DNA from: Chloroflexota bacterium
GTDB taxonomy: Bacteria > Chloroflexota > UBA6077 > CF-72
Assembly (NCBI GenBank): GCA_016191465.1
Contig: JACPOP010000014.1
Span: 186,001 to 250,000 of the forward strand
DNA length: 64,000 bases
Direction of reading: 5' to 3'
This document shows positions 24,632 to 33,097 of the stretch, piece by piece. How positions within the stretch are numbered: position 1 is the stretch's first letter; every line of letters begins with the position of its first letter. The translations under genes were made by a program, and so were the position numbers. Under the pieces are notes generated by a model. It was not told where the DNA came from. It saw only the letters and a list, made by a program, of their open reading frames with translations, and searched no databases.

Positions 24632-26941
24632 ATGGTGACGGCGGCGAACGAGCGAGGGACGGAAGCGGGGCTTCGGTGGGTTGGGCGTAGGACGCGTCGC
24701 ACGGATGCGCCGGAGCGGCTGAATGGCCGGGTGCGGTTTACCGCCGACCTGCCGTTGCCGGGCGCGCTGCACCTGCGCCTGGTCCGGTCCCCATACGCCG
24801 CGGCGACGATTTGCGCGATCGATGGGAACGCGGCCCTGGCGGTGCCTGGGGTGCTGCACGTGCTGACCGCCCGCGACCTGGCGGTAGCGACCGCGCCCAT
24901 GTCGGAGGAGAGTGGCGACCTGCACCTGGCGCTGGAGCGGGTGTACTACGCCGGCCAGCCGGTGGCGGTGGTCGTGGCCGAGACCGACTCGGCCGCTGAG
25001 GATGGTGCCGCGCTGGTGGAGGTGGAGTACGAGCAGGGGCAGGCGGTTGTGGACCTGGACCACGCCATGCAACTGGACACGCCGGCCATCCGCGAAGGTG
25101 GTGGGGGCGGCGATGACGAGGAGCTGGCGATGCACGGCGCGGCCGGGGGGAGCGCCGACGCGGGCACTGAAGTGGAAGGCGCGAACGTGCTTGGTCGAGC
25201 CACCATCCACCGAGGCGACGTGGAGGCGGCGTTCCGCGACGCGGATGCCGTGGTTGAGCAGACCTTTACTACCAGCTGGGTCCACCAGGGCTATATCGAG
25301 CCGCTTGCCGCCGCAGCGGCGATCGATCCGCTTGGCACGCTGGTGGTCTACACGTCCACGCAGGCCATGTTCTGGGTGCAGAGCACGGTGTGCCGGCTGC
25401 TCGGACTGCCCACCCACGCCGTGCGGGTGGTGGCGATGCCCGTCGGCGGCGGATTCGGCGGTAAGTTTGGCCTGCTGGAGGGGCTGGCGGCGGCGGTCGC
25501 CTGGACCCTCAAGCGTCCGGTGGTGCTGGTCTACAGCCGCCAGGATGAATTCACCGCCTCGACCCCGGCGCCGGCCACCCGCATCCGGGTCAAGGTCGGC
25601 GGGACGCGCGATGGGACGCTGACGGCGCTCGACGCGGAGGTGCTGTTCGATTGCGGCTCCTCGCCGGGATCTCCGGCTCGGATGTCGGGGATGATGATCG
25701 CCTCGTTGTATCGCTGGGCTGCCTACCGCGTGTCGAGCGCCGAGGTGCTGACGAATCGGCTGCCGAATGGCGCCTACCGCGCGCCCGGCCAGCCGCAGGT
25801 AATGTTCGCCCTGGAAAGCGCCATCGACGAGCTGGCGCGGACGCTGGGTATCGATCCGCTTGACGTGCGACTGCGGAGCGCCGTCGTGGAGGGCGATCCG
25901 CACGCGAATGGCGCGCGTTGGCCGAATATCGGGCTCTCCCGCTGCCTGGCCTTGGCCGCGGAGCACTACCGCGCCGAGAAGGTAGCAGCCGCCGTGAACG
26001 AGGGCGTCGGCATTGCCATCGGTGGCTGGATGGGAGGCGTCGAGCCGGCTTCGGCCACGTGCCGCTTGAACCAGGATGGCAGCCTCACGCTGAACCTGGG
26101 CGCCGTCGACATCTCCGGAGCAGGCACGACGTTTCAGTTGATCGCCGCCGAGGCGTTCGGCCTGGATGATTATCGTCGGGTCCGCGTGGTCCAGGCGGAC
26201 ACGGACAGCGCTCCGTACGCGGGCGCGTCGGGCGGCAGCAAGATCACGTACACGGTGGGCACCTCGGTGCAGCGCGCGGCCGTGGAGGCGCGCGAGCAGG
26301 CGCTGCGGATCGCCGCCGACGTGCTCGAAGCCGCGCCCGAGGACCTCGAGCTGGTGGGCGACGACATTCGCGTCCAGGGTGTCCCGTCCCGGGCCACCAC
26401 GTTGCGGCAGGTTGCCGAAAAGAGCATGTCGTTTGGCGCGCGCTATGAGCCCGTGTTTGGCCGAGGCCAGTCGGCCATCATCGAGCGCAGCCCTGGATTT
26501 GCGGTCCACGTGGTGCGGGTCCACGTGGACCCGGAGACCGGCCGCGTGACGCCGGTCCGGTACGTGGCAGTCCAGGACGTCGGGCGCGCCATCAACCCGG
26601 CGGCCGTGGAAGGCCAGATGATGGGCGGTGCCGTGCAGGCGGTGGGGTGGGGCCTCCTGGAGCGCATGGAGCACGACGAGGTCGGCACGCCGCTGACCGC
26701 GAGCTTCCTGGACTACGCGCTGCCGAGGGCCACCCAGTCTCCGGAGCTTGAGACGGTCGTCGTGGAAGTGCCGTCGAAGGCCGGGCCGTACGGAGCTCGT
26801 CCGGTCGGCGAGCCGCCGGTCATTCCCGGCGCGGCCGCGATAGCCAACGCGGTTCGGGATGCGGTTGGCGTGCGGGTGGCGGACCTGCCGCTTACTTCCG
26901 AGCGGGTGCACGCGGCCCTCGTCGCGGGACGGAGCGCGTAG
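24632..26941 (+). CDS. Xanthine-dehydrogenase-family molybdopterin-binding subunit (CoxL/XdhA type)
   Basis: A 769-residue large subunit of a molybdenum hydroxylase. The a/b hammerhead domain opens the protein (GRVRFTADLPLPGALHLRLVRSPYAAA). Molybdopterin-binding blocks follow: MPVGGGFGGKFG, NGAYRAPGQPQ and GASGGSKITY. The catalytic Glu is Glu727 in RPVGEPPVIPGA. Family members hydroxylate purines, N-heterocycles or aldehydes, or oxidise CO. The AYRAPGQPQ loop lacks the CSFR signature of CO dehydrogenase, so a hydroxylase is more likely. The FAD and 2Fe-2S subunit genes usually found next to it are absent. An Ala/Gly/Asp-rich insertion near residues 155-180 is unusual. The purine phosphoribosyltransferase gene faces it. 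Confidence 0.88.
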   Translation: MVTAANERGTEAGLRWVGRRTRRTDAPERLNGRVRFTADLPLPGALHLRLVRSPYAAATICAIDGNAALAVPGVLHVLTARDLAVATAPMSEESGDLHLALERVYYAGQPVAVVVAETDSAAEDGAALVEVEYEQGQAVVDLDHAMQLDTPAIREGGGGGDDEELAMHGAAGGSADAGTEVEGANVLGRATIHRGDVEAAFRDADAVVEQTFTTSWVHQGYIEPLAAAAAIDPLGTLVVYTSTQAMFWVQSTVCRLLGLPTHAVRVVAMPVGGGFGGKFGLLEGLAAAVAWTLKRPVVLVYSRQDEFTASTPAPATRIRVKVGGTRDGTLTALDAEVLFDCGSSPGSPARMSGMMIASLYRWAAYRVSSAEVLTNRLPNGAYRAPGQPQVMFALESAIDELARTLGIDPLDVRLRSAVVEGDPHANGARWPNIGLSRCLALAAEHYRAEKVAAAVNEGVGIAIGGWMGGVEPASATCRLNQDGSLTLNLGAVDISGAGTTFQLIAAEAFGLDDYRRVRVVQADTDSAPYAGASGGSKITYTVGTSVQRAAVEAREQALRIAADVLEAAPEDLELVGDDIRVQGVPSRATTLRQVAEKSMSFGARYEPVFGRGQSAIIERSPGFAVHVVRVHVDPETGRVTPVRYVAVQDVGRAINPAAVEGQMMGGAVQAVGWGLLERMEHDEVGTPLTASFLDYALPRATQSPELETVVVEVPSKAGPYGARPVGEPPVIPGAAAIANAVRDAVGVRVADLPLTSERVHAALVAGRSA

Positions 26942-26956
26942 CGTGAGAAAGGGGAG

Positions 26957-27451
26957 CTACGCCGTGTCGAGCGGCAGCTCCGGCTGCTGCTCATCCTCGT
27001 CACCCGCGTCCCAGGGGTAGACGATCCAGGCGTCCGTTTCGTCCACGAAGAACTCCGGCCGGTCGTCTGGATAGCGCGACTTCCCGGGCTTGTAGTGGAG
27101 CACGGCCACGAGCGGCTCGCCGCCCGCTTCGACGATGCGCTCCTTGACTGCCTTGATGGTGCGGCCGGAGTCCCACACGTCATCGACGACCAGGATGCGC
27201 TTCCCATTCAGGAGCGGGTCGGAGGGGAACTGGAGGAAGATCGGTCGCTCCAGGGTGCGCGCCTGGCCGGTGTAGAACATCACCGCGGCCACCAGGATGT
27301 TGCGCAGGTTCAGGCGCTCGCTGATGATGCAGGCGGGCACCATGCCGCCCCGCGTGATGACTACCAGCACGTCGAAGTTCCTGGGAAGGCGGTCGGCAAG
27401 GCGGATCGAGAGGTCCTCGACCTGTGTCCACGTGAGGTGCTCTTTGTCCAT
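26957..27451 (-). CDS. Purine phosphoribosyltransferase (xanthine/guanine type)
   Basis: A 164-residue type-I phosphoribosyltransferase. The PRPP-binding motif ILVVDDVWDSGRT is at 86-98, preceded by the PPi-loop segment VVITRGGMVPA at about 30-40. The short hood and the YPWDAGDED ending resemble bacterial xanthine-guanine phosphoribosyltransferases, which convert free purine bases to nucleotides in salvage. The exact base preference cannot be read from the sequence. The start is an ATG at 27451. It converges on the molybdenum hydroxylase gene with a 15-base gap. Confidence 0.82.
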   Translation of the reverse strand: MDKEHLTWTQVEDLSIRLADRLPRNFDVLVVITRGGMVPACIISERLNLRNILVAAVMFYTGQARTLERPIFLQFPSDPLLNGKRILVVDDVWDSGRTIKAVKERIVEAGGEPLVAVLHYKPGKSRYPDDRPEFFVDETDAWIVYPWDAGDEDEQQPELPLDTA

Positions 27452-27526
27452 GCGGTAGGGCGGGGATTGTAGCGACGGGCCCGGCGCCCACCACCGGAGC
27501 GTCTGACCTGGCGCCGGGGTGACGGT

Positions 27527-28738
27527 CTACGCGTGACTCCGGAGGGCGCGAGCCGCGGCCAGCCCGAGCGCCGGGCTGTGCAAGAGCAAACGCGCCAGCC
27601 ACTCGACACTGAAATCGCCGTGCAGCGCCTCGGCCACGAAGGGCCCTGGGAGCACGCGCAGCAGCGCCAGGACGACCCGCCAATTGCGGTCGCCGTAGCG
27701 CGCCGCGCGTCGGTTCAGCCAGATGGCTAGCGCTTCTTCGCGCCCGTGGCGGCGCTGCCAGAGGCGGTCGTAGGCATGTGCCAGGGGGGCGCTGGCGTTG
27801 CCCGTCGAGACGGCCACGGCCGCCGCGCGGCCGGCGAGGAGGCCAGCTTCAAGGGCGTAGCGAATGCCTTCACCGAGGACCAGCGAACCCTGGGCGGCGC
27901 TATCGCCGGCCAGCAGCAGGCCGGGGCTGGAACGGGCGCCGAGCGGCCCATCGGAGGGAAAAGTCCCAGCATGGTACTCCAGGGGCTGCGCCCCTTCGAG
28001 CGCACCCTCGAAGGTGGCACTGGTCCGCAGGCGTTCGAGCAGTGCGCGCGGGTCGAGGTGAGAATCCGGCCGGAGGATGCCCACGCCGAGGCGCACACGG
28101 CCCTCGCCGCGCGGGAACGCCCAGGCGTAGCCGCGTGGAGCAAGGCCGCGACCGACGAGCAGCATCGCCACCGACTGGTCATAGCGGGGTGCGAGCAGCT
28201 CGAGCTCGGCGCCTACTCCCTGGCGGACGGGTGGTTTCCGAAGCCCCGCCGGGACACCGAGCGCGCACGCGCCGCCGCTGGCGTCGATTGCCACCTGGCA
28301 CTGGATCGTCAGGTCACGGCCGCGGTCATCTCGGACCCGGACGGCGCGCACGATGCCGGCTTCATCCAGGATTGGACCGGTGGCCGCGTGTCGAAGGCGG
28401 ATCTCCGCGCCAGCTTCGATGGCTCGGCGCGCAAGGTGCTGCCACGTGGCGCGCACGTCCAGCACGCCAAGCCGTGCTGGCTGGAAAGTCCACTCGGCGG
28501 AGGAACCGGGGCCAACGACGCGGATGGTCGGCGTGAGGTGGGCCAGCGAGCGCGGGATCTGGAGCCGGTCCAGGTCGGCGAGCCATGTTCCACCACTGGT
28601 TCGTACGGGCGCGCCGATCTCGCCGCCGCGTTCCACCAGCAGCGTCCGGGCGCCCGAGGCGCTCGCGCTCCGAGCCGCCGCCAGTCCGGCTGGCCCTGCC
28701 CCGACGACCAGGATGTCGCACGCGGTCTCCGAAGGCAC
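27527..28738 (-). CDS. Geranylgeranyl-reductase-family FAD-dependent oxidoreductase
   Basis: A 403-residue flavoprotein with DILVVGAGPAGLAAARSA at residues 8-25 and a later LLLAGDSAAQGSLVLGEGI block, the FAD-diphosphate motif of the GGR/p-hydroxybenzoate-hydroxylase class. Family members reduce isoprenoid side chains or hydroxylate aromatics. Nothing nearby identifies the substrate. The start is GTG at 28738. It is followed in the same direction, after 75 bases, by the phosphoribosyltransferase gene, which is probably unrelated in function. Confidence 0.85.
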   Translation of the reverse strand: MPSETACDILVVGAGPAGLAAARSASASGARTLLVERGGEIGAPVRTSGGTWLADLDRLQIPRSLAHLTPTIRVVGPGSSAEWTFQPARLGVLDVRATWQHLARRAIEAGAEIRLRHAATGPILDEAGIVRAVRVRDDRGRDLTIQCQVAIDASGGACALGVPAGLRKPPVRQGVGAELELLAPRYDQSVAMLLVGRGLAPRGYAWAFPRGEGRVRLGVGILRPDSHLDPRALLERLRTSATFEGALEGAQPLEYHAGTFPSDGPLGARSSPGLLLAGDSAAQGSLVLGEGIRYALEAGLLAGRAAAVAVSTGNASAPLAHAYDRLWQRRHGREEALAIWLNRRAARYGDRNWRVVLALLRVLPGPFVAEALHGDFSVEWLARLLLHSPALGLAAARALRSHA

Positions 28739-28929
28739 AACGCGAGGAGGCTACTTGCTTGCTGCGCAGCCCTGTCGACGAGCAGGACGGAGGGCCATCA
28801 CTGGCGTGAGCGCGGTCAGCAGCCGCGAATGGGGCGGCGTCGGTAAGCATTGACGTGGCTCCCCAGCCGGCAGCAGCGTTGGCTGCGATACCGTTGAAGG
28901 TATAGCGTCATCGATAGCAGGATGAAGGC

Positions 28930-29265
28930 ATGGTTCAGGATGATCTCGCCGCGTTCATCGAGCGGCGGACGCGGCGTAATCCCCGGTTCCCGCTTCTCGT
29001 CGCGGCGGCGGAGCAGCGCCGTGCCAAGCTCCGGCACCTGGCGGCGCTCCGGGTTGATCTGGGACTCAGTCAGACGCAGATCGCGGCCCACATGCACCCG
29101 TCGCAGCCCACGGTCGCGCGCATCGAAAGTGGCGCGGTCGACGTCAGGCTCTCGACCCTGGAGCGCTATGCGGCCGTACTCGGGCGTCGAGTTGTGTGGA
29201 CGCTGGAGCCGGCTGGCAAGGAATTCTTGGATGCGTGTCACCCAGCCGCGCGGGTCGCTGACTGA
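28930..29265 (+). CDS. XRE-family helix-turn-helix protein, antitoxin-like
   Basis: A 111-residue DNA-binding protein. The helix-turn-helix is at about residues 38-75 (LRVDLGLSQTQIAAHMHPSQ, then TVARIESG). The N-terminal FIERRTRRNPRFPLLVAAAE is typical of the antitoxin half of HigBA/RelE-XRE pairs, where the toxin gene usually lies just upstream. I find no intact toxin in the 190 bases upstream, so this may be a solitary antitoxin. The ATG at 28930 is preceded by GGATGAAGG. Confidence 0.8.
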   Translation: MVQDDLAAFIERRTRRNPRFPLLVAAAEQRRAKLRHLAALRVDLGLSQTQIAAHMHPSQPTVARIESGAVDVRLSTLERYAAVLGRRVVWTLEPAGKEFLDACHPAARVAD

Positions 29266-29267
29266 AG

Positions 29268-29580
29268 GCCTCCCCAGCGCGCTGTCCGCGGAGTGCCAGT
29301 CCCAGCGGTCTTTGACCACCGTGCCGGCGCGGTTGGTGAGCGCCCGCACGCTGCCGAGGCCGTCGGTGACCACCACCTCCGGTGGCCCCGTGCGTCCACC
29401 TCGTACGCCAAGCCAGCGGCGCCAGACACATCTGTCCGTCCGCTGTCCTGGTACAGCACCCCATCGGGTCCGTACAGGCTGGTGATGGTGGTGGCCGTGC
29501 TCAGGCGGTTGCCCGCCGGATCGTAGGTGGACGTCGTGCTCGTGGTGCTGCTGGGGCGGCCGCCGGCCAGCGGCTGCACC
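29268..29580 (-). pseudogene. Rhs/YD-repeat protein remnant
   Basis: Two minus-strand frames in succession give YDPAGNRLSTATTITSLYGP, then GVLYQDSGRTDVSGAAGLAY, and after a shift of frame VVTDGLGSVRALTNRAGTVV. The order YDxxGNR, YGPDG, VTDGLGSVR, W is the signature of the end of an Rhs core. Only about 100 codons survive, with a frameshift near 29385-29395 and no toxin tip, so the gene is broken. It abuts the vapC-like gene and may mark an insertion or deletion joint. Confidence 0.72.
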
Positions 29581-30019
29581 GCGTGAGCCGGTTCAGGCGT
29601 GCGGCGGTTCCCACGTCTCCACGCGCAGGGCCCGGCACTCGAGCAAAGTGGGCGGCGTTCGGGGTGAGAACCCCGTGGCCGTGCGCCAGCGCCGTGGCGG
29701 CAATCAGCAAGTCGCGCTCGCCAATCAGTGCTCCGGCCCTGGCAAGCGCGGCGTGGGCCGGACCGTAGGCGCGCGCGGCCGCTACGTCGAATGGCAGTAC
29801 GCTGAACGTGGCGAGCACGCGCTCCACGAATGCCTCCCGCCGCGCCCGCTGCTCGGCTGTCCGGGCCCGGGGTACGCCCGCGAGGAGCTCGCCAACAGTG
29901 ACGGCGGACACCTCCAGCGACTCCAGGGGCAGGCGCTGGAAGGCCTCGGCGAGGGCTCCCTCCTGTGTTGCCGCGCGCTCGAGGACGATGAAGATGCCCG
30001 AGTCAATCAGGAGGCCCAC
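29501..30019 (-). CDS. vapC: VapC-family PIN toxin with a frameshifted C-terminus
   Basis: A PIN-domain RNase toxin. LLIDSGIFIVLE at the N-terminus gives the first acidic residue, TVGELLAGV the conserved Glu, and GERDLLIAATALAHGHGVLT the C-terminal Asp cluster. After HFARVPG the frame runs on for about 45 residues of Arg/Pro-rich sequence into the Rhs remnant. Shifting the frame by one base in the CCC run near 29628-29633 gives LRVETWEPPHA and a stop at 29593-29595, which is the normal VapC ending. So an extra base, real or from sequencing, extends the protein. All catalytic residues precede the shift. It overlaps the vapB stop by 13 bases. Confidence 0.78.
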   Translation of the reverse strand: MGLLIDSGIFIVLERAATQEGALAEAFQRLPLESLEVSAVTVGELLAGVPRARTAEQRARREAFVERVLATFSVLPFDVAAARAYGPAHAALARAGALIGERDLLIAATALAHGHGVLTPNAAHFARVPGPARGDVGTAARLNRLTRCSRWPAAAPAAPRARRPPTIRRATA

Positions 30020-30273
30020 GGCGTATCACCGGCCAGGGGTTGCTCCCGCCGAATCGCCGCCAGATCCTCCGCGAAAGACGGGTCCACCGGCAAGACGGGC
30101 GCCAGTTGGCGGGCGAGCACCTCCCGGGTGACGGCGTGACGCTCGTGAATCGGCGCGAGCGCCGCCACCAACCGACCGTGGTCTTCCACGTGGAAGGCCT
30201 CGCCCCGCTCGACTCGTCGCAGCAGCTCGGGCAAGCGCGCCGCGAGCTCCTCGACCGTGACCGTGGGGATCAT
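30007..30273 (-). CDS. vapB: Phd/VapB-type antitoxin
   Basis: An 88-residue protein from an ATG at 30273 (an in-frame ATG at 30297 would add eight residues). IPTVTVEELAARLPELLRRV and GEAFHVEDHGRLVAAL form the Phd/YefM DNA-binding domain. The C-terminal half (HERHAVTREVLARQLAP, PSFAEDLAAIRREQ) is the flexible toxin-binding arm. It precedes and overlaps the vapC-like gene, the usual antitoxin-first order. The pair should autoregulate through the antitoxin. Confidence 0.85.
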   Translation of the reverse strand: MIPTVTVEELAARLPELLRRVERGEAFHVEDHGRLVAALAPIHERHAVTREVLARQLAPVLPVDPSFAEDLAAIRREQPLAGDTPWAS

Positions 30274-30396
30274 GTACGCGATGCTACGCCAATGCACACA
30301 TTTGGGGCTTGTTGCTCCATCACCCTCGGCACGTACTCCGCATCCTTGAAGATCAAGTACGAAGTGCGAGCGGTAGCCAGGCGGCGTTCTGCGCCT

Positions 30397-31752
30397 TCAA
30401 CGTTCGGGCGAGATGCGCCCGATCGTACGCACCGTTGCCCCCCGTCGGGGCTGGGGCTCTTCGGGGGGCGCACACGCGGGCAGCGTGAAGCACACGCGGG
30501 CGCCCGGCCCATCGGCGCGGGCCTCGGCCCAGATGCGCCCGCCATGTGCCTCGACGACCCGCCGCGCGATGGCAAGGCCGAGCCCCACCGACCCGCGCTC
30601 CGCGCGGCTCTCGGGCGGGAGGTCCTGCACGAAGGGGGCGAAGAGACGGGCGGGATCGATTGAACCAAACCCTTTCCCGCGATCTGCCACCACGAAGACG
30701 ACCTGGTTCGAGGCGTTCACCCGAGCGGCGGCGACCAACACGTGCGATCGCCCCGGGGCCGCGCGGAGGGCATTGGACAGGAGATTCGCCAGGACCTGCA
30801 GGACCGCCTCCCGCGGTGCCGCAACACTCGGCGCGTCGGGCGCGACCTGAACACGAAGCTCGACCTGCCTGGCCTCAGCCGAAGGACGCGCGAGCCGCAC
30901 CGCGGCTTCCAAAAGGTCGCGCGCGGTGTGCCTCTCCGAGTCACCGTTTTCGCCTGTGCGACGGTCTGCTCCGACGAGATACGGAACGTCCCGGGCCCCG
31001 TGCTCCACCAGCGCGAGAACTGCCTCTTCGAGACGGGTGCCCTGCTCCGCGGCAATGCTCAGGAACTCGCGCTGGAGCGGCGTAAGCGGGCCCGTGCGCT
31101 CTTCCAGCAGCAGCCGCACGTAGCCCGTCAGGGCGGTCAGCGGCGCCTTCAGCTCGTGGGCAGCCTCGGCCAGCGCGAGTGCCGAAGGCGGGGCGGTGGC
31201 GGCGGCGGGGCGCGACAGCAGGTACGCTCCGACCTCGCCCAGGGGCAGCAGCGCATCTGCCAAGCCCGGCGGGAAGGCGGATGCACGAAATGCCGCGAGA
31301 CTCAGCACGCCAACGGTCGCGGCGCCGCGACGGAGTGGCACCGCCACGAACGACCGGACCTCCGGGTAGGCCACGTCCACGTATCGGCGGTCGTGCCGTA
31401 CGTCCGCGATGGTGGCCGGCTGGCCGGTTGCGGCCACCCAGCCGGCGACGCCGTATCCCACCGGGAATCGCGTCCCGGCCGTCTCACGTCGGACGTGGTG
31501 GGCGGCGAGGGTGGCGACGTCTCCCCCCTGGATCTCGCCAACGGATGCCTGGTCCGCGCCGGTCAGCGCGGCAGCCGACTGGGCCAGAGCCAGGGCAAGG
31601 TCCGGCGGGCTCGTCAGCTCGCCGGCCGTCAGCAGGAGGTCGGTGACCGCGCGCAGGACCGCGCCCGCCGAGGGCGGGGCGAGCTCGGCAGCACGCAAGC
31701 GCTCGACGCTTGATCCGGGGCGCGGCGGGTGTTGCCCGGTGGCCTGCCGCAC
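30397..31752 (-). CDS. GAF-domain sensor histidine kinase
   Basis: A 451-residue soluble kinase starting with GTG at 31752. A GAF domain covers about residues 45-175 (ADQASVGEIQ, GYGVAGWVAATGQP, SFVAVPLRRG). The HisKA phospho-acceptor is His199 in EAAHELKAPLTAL. The ATPase has NLLSNALRAAPG, ADRGKGFG and GSVGLGLAIARRVVEAHGG. The response regulator gene begins about 830 bases upstream on the same strand and ends 98 bases before this start, so the two form a two-component pair, regulator first. The ligand is unknown. Confidence 0.88.
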   Translation of the reverse strand: MRQATGQHPPRPGSSVERLRAAELAPPSAGAVLRAVTDLLLTAGELTSPPDLALALAQSAAALTGADQASVGEIQGGDVATLAAHHVRRETAGTRFPVGYGVAGWVAATGQPATIADVRHDRRYVDVAYPEVRSFVAVPLRRGAATVGVLSLAAFRASAFPPGLADALLPLGEVGAYLLSRPAAATAPPSALALAEAAHELKAPLTALTGYVRLLLEERTGPLTPLQREFLSIAAEQGTRLEEAVLALVEHGARDVPYLVGADRRTGENGDSERHTARDLLEAAVRLARPSAEARQVELRVQVAPDAPSVAAPREAVLQVLANLLSNALRAAPGRSHVLVAAARVNASNQVVFVVADRGKGFGSIDPARLFAPFVQDLPPESRAERGSVGLGLAIARRVVEAHGGRIWAEARADGPGARVCFTLPACAPPEEPQPRRGATVRTIGRISPER

Positions 31753-31850
31753 GCTACTCGGAGGGGGGCGAATGCCGCGGCGCCACGCCCGCCCGGGCCA
31801 CCCATCCGGCGCGCCGAGCGCCCGCGGGGGCGCTACGCCAGAGGCGCGGC

Positions 31851-32582
31851 TCAGGCATCCAGCCGATACCCAACGTTGCGCACGGTCAGCAGGTGGCGCG
31901 GGTGCCGAGGGTCCCGCTCTATGCGCTCTCGAAGCTCGGAGATGTAGGCGTTCACCGTGCTGTAGCCCGATTCCGGATCAGCCTCGCTGCTGCCCCACAG
32001 GGCCTCCTGCAACGCTTCGCGGCGCACCGCCGCGCCGGGCGTCCGTGCCAGCACCAGTAGCAGCTTGAACTCGGTCGGGGTGAGCTGGGCCTGGCGGGTA
32101 CCGCCCCGAGCGTCGCGGATCTCCACCCGATGCTCCCCCAGGTGCAACGTGAAGGCGCCTACTCGCAGCCGACCATCGGCATCCGTGCGGGGGGTGCGGC
32201 GAGCGCGGCGGATGAGTGCCTCGACACGCGCGTTCAGCTCCGCCGCGTCGAAGGGCTTGCCCAGGTAATCGTCGGCGCCAATCTGGAGCCCGTGCACGCG
32301 CGACGGCGCATCGGCCTTGGCGGTGACCATCATCACCGGCACCGGCGACACCGAGCGAAGGCGCTTGCACAGCTCGAAGCCATCGAGCACCGGCATCATC
32401 ACGTCCAGGAGCACCACGTCGACGTGCGTGTCGCCCCGTACGATCTCGATGGCTTCGAGCGGGCTGGATGCTTCCACGACCCGGTGGCCGCCGAACTGCT
32501 CGAGCACGAAGCGGAGAAGCTTTCGGGTGGCTGGATCGTCATCGACGAGCAGGATGTCGCCCGCGTTCGCGCTCAGGCTCAT
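31851..32582 (-). CDS. OmpR-family response regulator
   Basis: A 243-residue regulator. The receiver domain (about 9-125) has the acidic pocket VDDD at 13-16, the phospho-acceptor Asp60 in VVLLDVMMP, the Thr in VTAKAD and the Lys in GKPFDAAE. The C-terminal winged helix (about 140-240) shows LTPTEFKLLLVLARTPG, VNAYISELRERIE and VRNVGYRL. It should act as a DNA-binding transcription factor phosphorylated by the GAF kinase that follows it. The start is an ATG at 32582. Confidence 0.92.
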   Translation of the reverse strand: MSLSANAGDILLVDDDPATRKLLRFVLEQFGGHRVVEASSPLEAIEIVRGDTHVDVVLLDVMMPVLDGFELCKRLRSVSPVPVMMVTAKADAPSRVHGLQIGADDYLGKPFDAAELNARVEALIRRARRTPRTDADGRLRVGAFTLHLGEHRVEIRDARGGTRQAQLTPTEFKLLLVLARTPGAAVRREALQEALWGSSEADPESGYSTVNAYISELRERIERDPRHPRHLLTVRNVGYRLDA

Positions 32583-32812
32583 GGAGGTGGGCGGTCGGAC
32601 AGTCGCCGTCGGTGCCAGGTTGAGGCGCCCAAACGTTGGGAATCCCCAATTTTCGGCCCCAGTGGGGCCGAGTATATGGGGCTTTCACCGCGATTTTCCT
32701 AACTCCCCTTCCGGGAGGCTCGCATCGTGATGCGGCCGTACTACGTTCCGTGTGTCGAGCCAGCGGGCTCGGCGGAACGGTTCAAGCCGAAGGCTGGAGG
32801 AAACGACCAACG

Positions 32813-32914
32813 ATGCAGTGGACACGAATCAAGGCAGCGCTGCTGTGGGCGGCAATGGTGGCTTCGCTTATTCTCTCGTCGGGTGTGGCCGGCGCGTCGG
32901 CGGGCTGGGAATAG
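32813..32914 (+). CDS. Candidate small exported or membrane peptide (33 residues)
   Basis: A short frame with a good ribosome-binding site (GGAGG, nine bases before the ATG). It encodes a basic start (MQWTRIK), a hydrophobic core of about 20 residues and the ending AGASAGWE. ASA could be a signal peptidase site, leaving only GWE, so the product may be a small membrane peptide or a leader peptide. A perfect 36-base palindrome lies 41 bases after its stop. The upstream 230 bases contain the hairpin CGGCCCCAGTGGGGCCG near 32656-32672. I do not recognise a family. Confidence 0.45.
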   Translation: MQWTRIKAALLWAAMVASLILSSGVAGASAGWE

Positions 32915-32955
32915 CGCTGATCAACGGGTAATTACTTCGGAGCTTAAGAAGAATT

Positions 32956-32991
32956 GCAGAGCGGGCCAACGCTAGCGTTGGCCCGCTCTGC
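32956..32991 (+). terminator. Perfect 36-base palindrome, terminator-like
   Basis: GCAGAGCGGGCCAACGCT is followed immediately by its exact complement, giving an 18-base-pair stem. It is followed by TTGCTCGCTTCATT, a weak T-rich tract. It lies between the small peptide frame and the HD-GYP gene, so it most likely ends the peptide transcript. A dimeric protein-binding site is the alternative. Confidence 0.62.
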
Positions 32992-33097
32992 TTGCTCGCT
33001 TCATTAGTTACTGCGTTCCGGCTCGCGTGAAATAGGCCGGACACCGCGAACGGGATAGAATGCCGCCGCCTGCACCTCGCGGCCTCGGCATTCGCGT

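Noticed and set aside
24524-26911. 795-codon minus-strand open frame
   Set aside because: Antisense to the molybdenum hydroxylase gene, whose motifs are intact. The antisense translation is His/Arg-rich without domains.
32583-32812. c-di-GMP riboswitch before the small peptide and HD-GYP gene
   Set aside because: GCATCGTGATGC and other small stems are present, but the conserved GEMM core bases are absent.
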